Shown: piece by piece, positions 51,154-59,885 of the stretch
Layout: every line of letters begins with the position of its first letter
Position numbering within the stretch: position 1 is the first letter of the stretch
Made by a program: the position numbers and the translations under genes
The notes under the pieces: model-generated
Databases searched by the model: none
What the model was told of the DNA's origin: nothing
What the model saw: only the letters and a program-made list of their open reading frames with translations
Assembly (NCBI RefSeq): GCF_021538615.1
Contig: NZ_JAJHIZ010000003.1
Coordinates: 3,224,001-3,288,000 of the forward strand
Origin: Niabella agricola
GTDB taxonomy: Bacteria > Bacteroidota > Bacteroidia > Chitinophagales > Chitinophagaceae
Length of the DNA stretch: 64,000 nt
Reading direction: 5' to 3'

Positions 51154-51661
51154 AAATTGCAGCCGGGCTTTTTTGAAGGGGAGGCGGTTTTAATGGTTGC
51201 AGTCATCACTTTTATTTTTAATGAGGTTATTAATAAGGAGGGTAAACCAAAAGCAGCTCGCAGAATGGTTATAAATCCTCTGTTTTAAATCTACTACAAA
51301 TTATTAATGTTTTGTATGTATGAGTGATAAGGGCTTGTTAAAACGGCGCCATTCATCCCCTGTGCATGAGTGCTTCCTTCCCGCGCGGGCCTGCTGGCGT
51401 GTCCGGATTAAGATTGCTCAAAGATTTCCAACAGAAGGTCTCAGCGCAACACCTAATCTATCTAGGTGTGCTAATCTGCGGCATCCGTGAGAACAAATCT
51501 TCACGTGCGCCTCCGTAACTTACCAGGGCTAATACCATCCCGTGTTTGTTCCTGCAAAATTCACCCCCAAACTTGTCGTTTTCCCCCAATATCCAATTCC
51601 CCAATCCCATCCATCTTTGTGTGGTCAATTAAAACAGGCATACAACGCAAAAACAGTCGTT
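51154..51661. other. Intergenic region upstream of the hydrolase gene
   Basis: About 500 bases without a supported gene. It contains the short words GCGCGGGCC and CCCGTG seen elsewhere in intergenic repeats, but no clear unit. The hydrolase promoter must lie in its right part, though no consensus is obvious. Confidence 0.35.
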
Positions 51662-52534
51662 ATGAAAAAGAGCATGAATTCCCGCAATATTTTCAACCCC
51701 CTACTTTTAATCATCATTATTATGCTTACAGCAGCAACATCACAGGCACAACCCACCCCGGCCGACAGCGGCTATGCGCCCCTCAAGGGTATCAAGGTTT
51801 ATTACAAGGTATATGGCCAGGGCCAGCCCCTGGTATTACTGCACGGGGCCTTTATGACTATCGACGGTAACTGGGGCCAGCTTATTCCCGACCTGTCCAA
51901 AACCCGCAAGGTCATTGCCCTGGAGCTGCAGGGGCATGGCCACACCCCGTACTCCGATCGGCCCTTATCCCACGCCACCCTGGCCGCCGATGTGGCCGGC
52001 GTAATGGATTACCTGCATATAGACAGTGCCGATGTAGCCGGCTACAGCTTTGGCGGCGCCATCGCTTACCAGTTTGCCATACAGCATCCAACGCGCGTAA
52101 AAAAACTCGTCATCATTTCCGCCACTTATAAAAGTGAAGGCTGGCTACCCCAGGTAAACGCCGCCTTTAAACAAATGAAGCCCGAGTTTTTTGATCAATC
52201 GCCCATGCACACCGCCTACAATGCCGTGGCGCCGGATACCACCAAATGGATCCCCTTCCTGCAGCAGATGATCGCCTCCGCCCAGCGGCCCTTTAACCTG
52301 GGCGATGCCAACATTGCAAAAATTACCGCCCCCGTGCTCATCATTGCCGGCGATAACGACGGGCTGGATAAACTGGAGCTCATCAAAACCTACCAGCTGC
52401 TGGGCGGCAATGTGGTAGCCGGTTTTGGTCCCGCCCCCGCATCCCAGCTGGCCATTGTACCCGGGCAGGGGCATGTAAGCCTTATGGAGCAAACCACCAC
52501 GTTGTTGAACCTCCTCAACGGTTTTTTAAAGTAG
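51662..52534 (+). CDS. Secreted alpha/beta hydrolase
   Basis: A 290-residue protein from the ATG at 51662, selected because it begins a signal peptide (KSMNSRNIFNPLLLIIIIML, cleavage after SQAQ). The alpha/beta hydrolase motifs are complete: oxyanion strand PLVLLHGAF, nucleophile elbow VAGYSFGGAIAY (Ser in G-x-S-x-G), acid in VLIIAGDNDGL and histidine in VPGQGHVSLME. Without further context the substrate (ester, lactone or epoxide) is open. The gene is unusually rich in CCC/GCC codons compared with its neighbours. It stands alone and is followed by short repeat copies. Confidence 0.88.
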   Translation: MKKSMNSRNIFNPLLLIIIIMLTAATSQAQPTPADSGYAPLKGIKVYYKVYGQGQPLVLLHGAFMTIDGNWGQLIPDLSKTRKVIALELQGHGHTPYSDRPLSHATLAADVAGVMDYLHIDSADVAGYSFGGAIAYQFAIQHPTRVKKLVIISATYKSEGWLPQVNAAFKQMKPEFFDQSPMHTAYNAVAPDTTKWIPFLQQMIASAQRPFNLGDANIAKITAPVLIIAGDNDGLDKLELIKTYQLLGGNVVAGFGPAPASQLAIVPGQGHVSLMEQTTTLLNLLNGFLK

Positions 52535-52549
52535 GCGAGGGGCATCGGT

Positions 52550-52670
52550 ATTATCGTCATCCTGACCGGGCTCGCAGTGCGGTGTATCATCGTCACCCTG
52601 ACCGGGTCCGCAGGGCAGCGTATCGCCGTCATCCCGACCGAGCCCGCAGGGCGAGCGGAGGGATCTCTAC
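52550..52670. repeat. Three short copies of the CGTCATCC-type repeat
   Basis: Three partial copies (CGTCATCCTGACCGGGCTCG, CGTCACCCTGACCGGGTCCG and CGTCATCCCGACCGAGCCCG) occur in tandem at about 35-40 base spacing, the last followed by GCGGAGGGATCTC. They are related to the large arrays at 38.6 and 41.7 kb and to a single copy at 57299. Confidence 0.75.
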
Positions 52671-52723
52671 GGATTTTCATTAGCCCGGCTGCAGTGCGTA
52701 TGGCAGTGTAAGTACCCCCTTTT

Positions 52724-53509
52724 TCAGACAGCTATAAGTTGAGTATTTTTCTTTTCACCAGCCAACTTTTTGTATTCAAGCGGTGTCAGGTTGTCCAGTG
52801 ACTCGTGTGGTCTTTTGTGATTGTATTCTTCCATCCATTCCTGTGTTAGTACCCTTACCTGGTAGAGATCAAAAAACAAATATGCATCCAATACAGCTTC
52901 CCTGTAAAGTCGGTTAAATCGTTCAATGTAGCCGTTTTGCATGGGCCTTCCGGGTTGGATATACAGGATACTAATCCCTTGTCCCTTCGCCCACAGTTCA
53001 AAATCCTTTGAGGTAAACTCCGGACCATTATCCACTCTTACGGCCATGGGCTTACCATTGCTTTCGATAACCCTGTTGAGTGTCCTGATCACCCGCCTTG
53101 AAGATATTGAGGTATCCACTTCAATAGCCAATGCCTCCCGGCTGCAATCATCGATTACATTGAAGGTTCTGAACTTCCGGTTACCTGTCATGCTATCGCT
53201 CATAAAATCCATACTCCATACTTTATTTACCGTTTCGGATTGTTGCAGGGGATGTTTTATACGTGCCGGGAGTCTTCTTTTACCCTTGCGCTTTTTGTTA
53301 AGTTTTAACTGCTTATACACACGATAAACCTTTTTATGGTTCCAGTTTTTTCCTGAGCGCCGTAAATATGCAAAGAGCTTCCTGAAGCCATACGATGGAT
53401 GGGCAAATGCCAACTCCTGCAAGGCTTCTATTACTGCTGAGTCGTCCTTGACTGACGCATAATAATATTGGGATCGTGGTAATGAGATTATCTTACAGGC
53501 CCGGCTCAC
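52724..53509 (-). CDS. IS3-family transposase OrfB (DDE integrase core)
   Basis: A 261-residue frame containing the rve integrase core: the first Asp in VWSMDFMSDSM, the second in VRVDNGPEF and the Glu in GRPMQNGYIERFNRLYREAVLD (split here by family spacing). The N-terminal HTH_21 segment (SYGFRKLFAYLRRSGKNWNHKKVYRVYKQL) is typical. In IS3 elements the active enzyme is a fusion of OrfA and OrfB made by a -1 ribosomal frameshift; the joined frame extends upstream of 53509 to the A7G site at 53571-53578. Confidence 0.95.
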   Translation of the reverse strand: MSRACKIISLPRSQYYYASVKDDSAVIEALQELAFAHPSYGFRKLFAYLRRSGKNWNHKKVYRVYKQLKLNKKRKGKRRLPARIKHPLQQSETVNKVWSMDFMSDSMTGNRKFRTFNVIDDCSREALAIEVDTSISSRRVIRTLNRVIESNGKPMAVRVDNGPEFTSKDFELWAKGQGISILYIQPGRPMQNGYIERFNRLYREAVLDAYLFFDLYQVRVLTQEWMEEYNHKRPHESLDNLTPLEYKKLAGEKKNTQLIAV

Positions 53510-53541
53510 CGGTATCTTTCGCTCCTTTACAAGCTCCTTGC

Positions 53542-53832
53542 TTAATTGCCTTTTGGTGGCAGGGCCCAGCCTTTTTTTGAGAACAAATCCCTTAATATCT
53601 CGTTATCCATTGCCAGGTTCGCATACATGCGTTTTAACCGGGCATTCTCTTCTTCCAACTCTTTCATGCGCTTCACATCTGAGGCTTCCATGCCGCCATA
53701 CTTACTCTTCCAATTGTAGAAAGTGGCTTCGGATATACCCAGTTCACGACAGAGTTCTTTGGTCGGTATACCGCCTTCCTGGCGCTTTAAGACTGAAACA
53801 ATCTGTGTCTCTGTGAATCTTGTCTTTTTCAT
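53542..53832 (-). CDS. IS3-family transposase OrfA
   Basis: A 96-residue protein with a helix-turn-helix (TRFTETQIVSVLKRQEGGIPTKELCRELGISEATFYNWKSKYGG in blocks) and a leucine-zipper-like helix (MKELEEENARLKRMYANLAMDNEILRDLF). The frame ends SKKGWALPPKGN. At the A-run TCAAAAAAAGG (complement of 53571-53578) a -1 slip changes this to SKKRLGPATKRQLSKELV and joins OrfB, the normal expression mode of IS3 transposases. Confidence 0.95.
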   Translation of the reverse strand: MKKTRFTETQIVSVLKRQEGGIPTKELCRELGISEATFYNWKSKYGGMEASDVKRMKELEEENARLKRMYANLAMDNEILRDLFSKKGWALPPKGN

Positions 53833-54139
53833 TTTTTACAGTTTAAATTTAGTAAATCTCTCTAATTTTAAACTGTCTGGTTTTTAGGGATACTTACAGC
53901 AGCCCGGTTGCGTCGCACTCTTGTGCGGTGGAATATGCATCAGCTATCACTAACCCAAGGGGGCCATCGGCCCCATACATAGCGCGCTCTGTCCTCCAAG
54001 GTCTTCCTGTCCCCCGAAATAGCACCCTTCTTGCGCGGGCCTCCCGGCCGGTGTATGCCCGTAACTTGGGTGCTACCTAAAGAGGCTTCTGTAATTATTG
54101 TATCTGCAAAATATGTTAAGCCAAGTAACAAAGCCGCCG

Positions 54140-54853
54140 CTATCCCCAGTCAACAGCGTGCCCCCATACTTGCAGCAGTTTTCCGGTTAGTACGTCAATT
54201 AGGTAAGTTTCTCCATTGGGAGTTTCATCCCCATCTGCTGGTATTTTATACATGCTTTTTACTAGCCATACAATACGACCCTTTACAAAATCCCGCAGGT
54301 CCTTCGACTGTTGGTATTTTTTAAATTCTTCATCGGAAATCTGCGCTTCATACCAGCCCAGCGATACTTCATAATGATTTAGTGGTCGTTTTATTTTTAA
54401 CTGTTGGGCTATTTCAAGGGCTTTATAGGATGTAATGGCGTCAAACCGGTCAATGCCCCGCATGTCAAACAGCCCTTCCGGTACAAACCCAGTCATTAGC
54501 GTACCGTTTTTATGAATGTAAAATTTGATTTCTACCGAATCGCCTTTAAGTGAAAGAGGTTTAAAATAATACCAGAAGCAAAACATTTCCGGTTCAAACG
54601 GCAGCGGTTTGTCAAAGGTGCTCGTAATGCCACCGCCCGGAGCCTTTAGCGTTCTGTAATAGCTGCGGGCAGAATCTTTAGTTATAAACGGCAACATATC
54701 ATCTCCATAATACAGCCGGACAATGCTATCTGCTATAACGCAATAGCGCGCGTAATCTTTTTTGTTAAACACCGGCAGGGAATCCTTCTGAGCATGAACA
54801 CAATGGCAAACTGTTGTAAAAAAACAAAGCAATAAAAAAAGATGTTTCATCAT
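54140..54853 (-). CDS. Secreted hypothetical protein
   Basis: A 237-residue protein (or 236, from the second Met) with a signal peptide (KHLFLLLCFFTTVCHCVHAQ). The mature part is mixed alpha/beta, with GDDMLPFITKDSARSYYRTL and the C-terminal strand pattern ETYLIDVLTGKLLQVWG, which recalls the end of PepSY-like domains. No family can be named. It ends 26 bases from the DUF2075 gene end region and reads in the same direction, so it may share the transcript. Confidence 0.6.
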   Translation of the reverse strand: MMKHLFLLLCFFTTVCHCVHAQKDSLPVFNKKDYARYCVIADSIVRLYYGDDMLPFITKDSARSYYRTLKAPGGGITSTFDKPLPFEPEMFCFWYYFKPLSLKGDSVEIKFYIHKNGTLMTGFVPEGLFDMRGIDRFDAITSYKALEIAQQLKIKRPLNHYEVSLGWYEAQISDEEFKKYQQSKDLRDFVKGRIVWLVKSMYKIPADGDETPNGETYLIDVLTGKLLQVWGHAVDWG

Positions 54854-54879
54854 AAAAGCGCCATTGTATTTCTCAAAAA

Positions 54880-56844
54880 CTATAGTTTTCCGGGTATATT
54901 ATTTCCCCTCTTCGTCTTATACTCCGCCGGGTCCTCCGCAGCCATCGGTAAGCCCGGTTCGGTAGTTTGTTCCCAATTCATAGAATGTATACGCAGGCGA
55001 TATTTCAGGTAATTTCTCAGAAACTTATTCGTGCAATACACATAGCAGCCCTTCATGCCACGGGTCATCAGCACGCGGTAGGTGTTTTTAATGATGGCCC
55101 GTAGCAACTCCTGGGTAGCTTCCGGGTCGTCTTTCATCAGCTTTTTATATCCGAAAATGGATTTATCGTCCTTTGAACGTTTAGCGGGGTCTACCAATAC
55201 CTTTCCATCGCGGTAAATTAAGTCATCGCCAATAATAACGCCCACGTAATCTACTTCCAGCCCCTGGCAGGTATGTATACAACCCACTTCGTTTACAGAA
55301 TTAGGGTCTATGATCCACTTAGAGCCATAACTGCTCAGGTTCCATTGCATTTGAAAATCATCATCCGGAAAAACAATATCATTGGCCAACGGCACTTTTT
55401 TGCTCTTCCAGTCCCAGCAATAACCCGCCACCAGCCTTGCCTTGTTATTTATTTTGTTCTTTTCAAAAATAAGGTCCCGCAGTTCGTCGGGGCTATCCAC
55501 TACTTCAAATTCAAAATCAAAACCGACGGTATCCAGCGCATAGTTGGCCGTATCCCGTTTTTGCAGTACATCATCCAGCCAGGCCAGGTACCCATCAGAT
55601 CCATTGCAGCGAAACTGCGAGTCCAGCTTTGTTTTATGCACCCGTGCCCCGACTTCTACCGCCAGCTGTTCTATACGCTCCGTTGTTCCATAATCATCGA
55701 TATGTACCCGTTGGTCACCATCTATAAAAAATACACAAAAGGCAGCGGTATTAATGATCTCGCGTATCTGGTTATCGCCCTGTTTTAAAAAGCCGGTTTT
55801 TTCTGTAAGCCGGTGTGCTTCATCTACAATAAGTGCCGCCATGGCGTTTTTAGGCGCCCGCATAAATGATCCCGATCCTACAAACAGGTTCTTCAGCTCC
55901 GCCATGCGCCGTACATCCTGCAACTTGTCAAAATACACTTCCCGCGGCGCGCTGGTTTTAGTTACATACTGCGTCATCAGCCCCCGCTTGTTCAGCTCCA
56001 CTAACAGGTTTATGGCCACTACAGATTTACCGGTGCCCGGTCCGCCCTCTACGATCAGTACATTTTTGTTTTGGGGATGCGATCGTTTGGCCAGCCCCAA
56101 CGCCTGCTCATACACCAATTTTTGATCATCGATCATGATAAACTCCTTATTGCCCTTCATAATAGAGCTAAGGCTATCTGCAAGGGTTTTGGAGGGGCGT
56201 ATTTTGCCATTATCAATACGGGCGATAATATTGGAGGTATCCCCATATTTCATAAAGCGCTTTATAAAGGCGCGCAGCTTCAATGCATCCGGTTGTAAAA
56301 ACACGGGAGCTTTTTCTATATAGTAGTTGTAAAAGTTATTGGTTATTACATCGTCCGGTGGGTAGTTGTGCAGGTAGGCGCAGGGGTGCAGGTTGATATG
56401 CTCTTCCTCCACCGTGGCGTTAAAAGATTGGAGCAGTGCTGCGTAGGACCATGCCTGATAGGAGGGATGGCTAGTAGCATTGCGGCCACCTTTATACTTG
56501 GCTTCTATAACCCCGTCCTGGTCGGTAAGCCAGGCTTTTGACCACTGTTTTAATTCTATAATAATTACATTTTCCTGCTTGCCGTCCGTACCGGATATAA
56601 TAAAATCTACCCGTTTGCAGGTTTGGGGTATATGGTATTCTACGGATATGCCGCAGTTTTCCGGTATATCCCGGTCATGCAACACTTTATCCATATAAGC
56701 CAGCGAGTGTTTAAAAGATTTAAGCTCGCTATCACCTATTTCCTTACCCGTTTTTTGGCGTATGGCTCCGGCAATAATAACATCGATCCTGTTGGTGAGC
56801 ACATCATTACTAAAACCTTCCTTGGTACGCTGGTATACAATCAT
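54880..56844 (-). CDS. DUF2075 helicase with N-terminal nuclease-like domain
   Basis: A 654-residue protein. The first ~160 residues contain a PD-(D/E)XK-like core (KRVDFIISGTDGK, then NVIIIELKQWSKAW), as in restriction-type nucleases. From about 265 it is a superfamily I-like ATPase: Walker A (EGGPGTGKSVVAINLL), Walker B (ALIVDEAHRL), the sensor SQFRCNGSDGYLAWLDDVL, and the DUF2075 signature (NEVGCIHTCQGLEVDYVGVIIGDDL) with arginine motif YRVLMTRGMKGCYVY. DUF2075 proteins (Schlafen-like group) are linked to phage defence. It starts 24 bases after a MazG-like gene. Confidence 0.88.
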   Translation of the reverse strand: MIVYQRTKEGFSNDVLTNRIDVIIAGAIRQKTGKEIGDSELKSFKHSLAYMDKVLHDRDIPENCGISVEYHIPQTCKRVDFIISGTDGKQENVIIIELKQWSKAWLTDQDGVIEAKYKGGRNATSHPSYQAWSYAALLQSFNATVEEEHINLHPCAYLHNYPPDDVITNNFYNYYIEKAPVFLQPDALKLRAFIKRFMKYGDTSNIIARIDNGKIRPSKTLADSLSSIMKGNKEFIMIDDQKLVYEQALGLAKRSHPQNKNVLIVEGGPGTGKSVVAINLLVELNKRGLMTQYVTKTSAPREVYFDKLQDVRRMAELKNLFVGSGSFMRAPKNAMAALIVDEAHRLTEKTGFLKQGDNQIREIINTAAFCVFFIDGDQRVHIDDYGTTERIEQLAVEVGARVHKTKLDSQFRCNGSDGYLAWLDDVLQKRDTANYALDTVGFDFEFEVVDSPDELRDLIFEKNKINNKARLVAGYCWDWKSKKVPLANDIVFPDDDFQMQWNLSSYGSKWIIDPNSVNEVGCIHTCQGLEVDYVGVIIGDDLIYRDGKVLVDPAKRSKDDKSIFGYKKLMKDDPEATQELLRAIIKNTYRVLMTRGMKGCYVYCTNKFLRNYLKYRLRIHSMNWEQTTEPGLPMAAEDPAEYKTKRGNNIPGKL

Positions 56845-56868
56845 GCAGTTGGCGTTTTTATAAAAGCG

Positions 56869-57198
56869 CTATAGTTCATTATACTTTTTGGCAGTGCCTT
56901 TGGCCTTATCCACCGGGTATTTTTTATCGTTGGCGGCTATTTTTTCCAGCAATATTTCCTTTATATCAAAGCCATATTTGTTGGCCAGCAAAAAGGCAAA
57001 AGCCAGCACATCCGCCAGCTCCTCCTTTACCTTATCCCGGTTGGCCGCCTCCGGCGTTTTCCAAAGGAATAGTTCCAGCAGTTCGCCGGCCTCTACATTA
57101 ATAGCCAGGGCAAGGTCCTTGGGGTTGTGGAACTGGTCCCAGTCCCGTGCATCCCTGAAGGCTAAAAGATGCTGCATTATGGTGTCAATATCTTGCAT
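56869..57198 (-). CDS. MazG-like nucleotide pyrophosphohydrolase
   Basis: A 109-residue all-alpha NTP pyrophosphohydrolase. The metal-binding E-x-x-E motif is in INVEAGELLELFLW (about residues 33-46), and the second in VKEELADVLAFAFLLANKYG (about 58-77). Such enzymes remove nucleotide triphosphates, for instance modified or alarmone nucleotides. It is the first gene of a leftward pair with the DUF2075 helicase, a pairing that recurs in bacterial genomes. Confidence 0.92.
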   Translation of the reverse strand: MQDIDTIMQHLLAFRDARDWDQFHNPKDLALAINVEAGELLELFLWKTPEAANRDKVKEELADVLAFAFLLANKYGFDIKEILLEKIAANDKKYPVDKAKGTAKKYNEL

Positions 57199-57421
57199 AT
57201 GGTCCCGAATTTAGCAAATTTGGAAGAGAAAACCTTGTAAAAGAGGTGTTGGGCAGCGTCTTTTAGCTCCCGTTAGGGTAGGGCAAACAGCTTTTTGTCA
57301 TCCCGACCGGGCAAGCGGAGGGATCTCTCCGATGTCTTGTACGGGCATATGTCCATACGGTTTTCCGTAAGGAATTCAGCAATAAAATATAAACCTTCGC
57401 CCCAAATAAATTATTGATAAA
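57199..57421. other. Intergenic region with a repeat copy and a palindrome
   Basis: It contains one copy of the CATCCCGACCGGGCAAGCGG repeat (57299-57330) and the palindrome TACGG-TTTT-CCGTA at 57356-57369, 53 bases before the start at 57422. Confidence 0.6.
57356..57369. promoter_or_regulatory. Palindromic operator-like site TACGG-N4-CCGTA
   Basis: The same 14-bp palindrome as at 32464, 34102 and 34187, here upstream of a secreted-protein gene at 57422. It suggests that this gene belongs to the same regulon. Confidence 0.5.
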
Positions 57422-57991
57422 ATGCTTAAAAGATTATCGACTATTACAGCCATTGCCTTTATTACAATTACTTCCTATGGGCAGGAAGCAAAAAAAGAAG
57501 GAGAAGCCGTTAAAACCAAAATGGATGCCTTCGCCTCAAAAACAGGTAGCATAATCAGATTTGTAGATTATAGGCTCCCCAGTTTTAAAACAGACGATGC
57601 CATACCAGAGACAAGAATCCGAAAGATTTCAAGCGGTTCGCTAAATGGCTATTTTTATCAAATTAAAAAGTATGACAGCTATGGCGGTACCACGGCCTCA
57701 ATTGAATATAGTGACCTTCTTGAACTGTTAAGGGCCGTAAAGGCACTAAAAGTGGAAGTTAGTAATGACATCGGAGCTGATCCCGACTATATGGAAAATA
57801 AATTTGTAACAGATGACGGTCTTCAGGTAGGTTATTATATTAGAAAGGGGAAAGCTACATGGTATATTAAACTGGAAAAATATGGGTCAGATAATACCCT
57901 GTTTATTAATAATGCTGATGTAATAGAAACTGCATTTATAGAAGCAAAGAATAAGATTGATGAGCTTAAAAAGGAAACTTTAAAACAATAA
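57422..57991 (+). CDS. Secreted hypothetical protein
   Basis: A 189-residue protein with a signal peptide (RLSTITAIAFITITSYGQ). The mature sequence is charged and beta/alpha mixed with no recognised motif (GSIIRFVDYRLPSF; TASIEYSDLLELLRAVKALKVEV; DGLQVGYYIRKGKATWYIKLEKYG). The pattern of a hydrophobic core with regular charged turns suggests a lipocalin- or cystatin-like fold. It is followed after 8 bases by a lipoprotein gene, so the two are co-transcribed. A palindrome upstream links it to the 34-kb regulator. Confidence 0.6.
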   Translation: MLKRLSTITAIAFITITSYGQEAKKEGEAVKTKMDAFASKTGSIIRFVDYRLPSFKTDDAIPETRIRKISSGSLNGYFYQIKKYDSYGGTTASIEYSDLLELLRAVKALKVEVSNDIGADPDYMENKFVTDDGLQVGYYIRKGKATWYIKLEKYGSDNTLFINNADVIETAFIEAKNKIDELKKETLKQ

Positions 57992-57999
57992 ACAAACCA

Positions 58000-58482
58000 A
58001 TGAGACAAGGTTATTATTATATTTTATTACTACTGCTTACGGCTTGTTCAAATCCGGCGCCCAAAGCAGAGCCTGAACAAAATATTCCAATTACTGAAAA
58101 CAATCAAAATATGCAACAGGAAAAATCAGGTTTTCTTTATATGGATAAAAAGCGGGAGCCATTTACAAATGGACGAGACAACTATAACGAAATGCTTTTG
58201 TATGCGATTGGAGATACAGTATCCGTTGAGCAGTTAAAGCAGTTCTGCTCAAATGAAAAAGCTAAATTCACAGATGGGATGTTCCATATAATTGTATTTT
58301 TCGATAAAAAGGAAAACGCAGTGTTTCCTAACAACCCTGTTACTGCATTGTTTATAGAACAGGAGCAACTACAACATATTAAGGCTGTTTATACTTATAA
58401 CAGAGTAAATGGATATAGTAAATTGAGTTACTATGAAAATAATGCATGGGAGAGTAAGGTAGATGAAATACAAATAAACTAG
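58000..58482 (+). CDS. Lipoprotein of unknown function
   Basis: A 160-residue lipoprotein (YYILLLLLTACSNPAP, lipobox Cys at about 17) with a mixed charged mature part (VSVEQLKQFCSNEKAKFTDGMFHIIVFFDKKENAVFPNN in blocks). No family is recognised. It is encoded 8 bases after the secreted protein at 57422, and both lie in the more AT-rich part of the window. It is probably an envelope protein exposed at the outer membrane. Confidence 0.65.
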   Translation: MRQGYYYILLLLLTACSNPAPKAEPEQNIPITENNQNMQQEKSGFLYMDKKREPFTNGRDNYNEMLLYAIGDTVSVEQLKQFCSNEKAKFTDGMFHIIVFFDKKENAVFPNNPVTALFIEQEQLQHIKAVYTYNRVNGYSKLSYYENNAWESKVDEIQIN

Positions 58483-58526
58483 AAAGATAATAGGAGTAGT
58501 TTCCTACATCGGGCAAGGCGATATAG

Positions 58527-58548
58527 CTGTAATCCTACAGTTTTTTTT
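58527..58548 (+). terminator. Weak intrinsic terminator
   Basis: A short CTGTA/TACAG stem with an ATCC loop is followed by eight T, 45 bases after the lipoprotein stop. Confidence 0.45.
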
Positions 58549-58715
58549 AATGTAGTGCGACGCAGGAAACGACGGTTTATCATCTTTTTATTATTTTTAT
58601 GATACCAAGGAAGGCCAGACTATTAATGAAGCAACCACCAACTGCGCAAATGCCCTGCCGTTATTTGTTTTTAATAGTCTGTATATGAGTCAGTTTATTG
58701 TAACTATCTAATCAA

Positions 58716-59816
58716 ATGAGATCGAAAAGAGACGTTTTAGTACTTACAACTTCTTCAATAGAGGGAAGAAAAATAAAAAGCTATTTAAAGCCGGTTTCTG
58801 CACATGTTGTAGCGGGAACAAATATGTTCAAAGATCTTTTTGCATCTTTTTCTGATATTTTTGGCGGTCGATCGCAAACATATCAAAGAGAGTTGTCGGC
58901 AATATATAATGAGGCGATCGAAGCCATTAAAGCCGCCGCATTTAATATTGGAGCAAATTGCATATTGGGGCTTAAAATAGATATTGACGAAATATCCGGA
59001 GGCGGGAAGTCTATGTTTATGATCACGGCGGTAGGTACTGCTGCCGTTTTAGAAGAAGGTACAGAAAATATTCCGCGTGTAACCCAGTTTGAACACAACC
59101 CAGATATCGTTAGCCTGGATAGGCTTACTTTTTTAAATAAAAGAAAATCCATTATTGAGGAAGCGAATGCTGAAACGCTTCGTCTTACAGATGATATATG
59201 GAATCTTATCACCGCGCATCAGGTTACGGAGGTTGCTCCCTATCTGTTTAAAAAATGTAGCTCCATTCTGGCTTCTACAGAAATAGCAACGGCCACTCAG
59301 ACCAAATATCAGGAGTTTTTGACGCGGTATATAGATGCCTTACCACATGAAACGAAAATAGATCTTCTGTATTCTGCAATCGAACAGCATGCGAACGCGG
59401 AGTTTATTAAACAAATCAGCAACATCCTACAGCAGCTTCATTTACTTGATTTTGACCGTTGCCGCCAGCTTCTTGAACATAACGATTTCAATAAACAAAA
59501 GGTGGGACTTAAAATTGCAACATTCGACAAACCCCATTATGACAAAGAAGACCTCCGGCAATTTGAACATATTAAGCAGATCATTGAGTCGGTTTTTAAA
59601 GAAAGAGGCATGCGTGTTATGAAAAAACAATTGCTATCTTCAAAGGAAAGAGAAGTGTGGAATTGTGAATGTAAAAAGAACAATATTGAAATGGGAGTTG
59701 TTTGTGATAACTGTGGAAAGGATATTTATGGGTTTACTAATAATGAGACAGGGCCAGCTGCTGCTTTGGATCTTATAAACAATAAAGTGGGTTTACTAGT
59801 AAAATGTCTTAATTAA
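58716..59816 (+). CDS. YbjQ/DUF74-domain protein with C-terminal zinc ribbon
   Basis: A 366-residue cytoplasmic protein. Residues about 5-110 form the YbjQ (heavy-metal-binding, UPF0145) domain: VLVLTTSSIEGRKIKSYLKPVSAHVVAGTNMFKDLF and NEAIEAIKAAAFNIGANCILGLKIDIDEI in blocks, then MFMITAVGTAAV. Residues about 130-310 are helical. The C-terminus is a zinc ribbon (WNCECKKNN, then VCDNCGKDIYGF). The domain forms pentameric rings, but the function is unknown. The fusion with a zinc ribbon and a helical middle part is uncommon and suggests a nucleic-acid or protein-binding role. Confidence 0.82.
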   Translation: MRSKRDVLVLTTSSIEGRKIKSYLKPVSAHVVAGTNMFKDLFASFSDIFGGRSQTYQRELSAIYNEAIEAIKAAAFNIGANCILGLKIDIDEISGGGKSMFMITAVGTAAVLEEGTENIPRVTQFEHNPDIVSLDRLTFLNKRKSIIEEANAETLRLTDDIWNLITAHQVTEVAPYLFKKCSSILASTEIATATQTKYQEFLTRYIDALPHETKIDLLYSAIEQHANAEFIKQISNILQQLHLLDFDRCRQLLEHNDFNKQKVGLKIATFDKPHYDKEDLRQFEHIKQIIESVFKERGMRVMKKQLLSSKEREVWNCECKKNNIEMGVVCDNCGKDIYGFTNNETGPAAALDLINNKVGLLVKCLN

Positions 59817-59885
59817 AGCGCCATTCAAATTTATGCAAATGGTGATGTTGCATATTTATTTTTTAATGCATTAATAGTTTTTTTA

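Larger units (their letters stand above)
52707..53898 (-). mobile_element. IS3-family element (IS407-like group)
   Basis: The 1192-bp element has ends TGTAAGTACCCC... and the inverted ...GGGATACTTACA, with inner matches at CAGACAG. It carries two overlapping-phase frames and is flanked by GCAG on both sides (52703-52706 and 53899-53902), a 4-bp target duplication as made by the IS407 group. All parts look intact. Confidence 0.92.
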
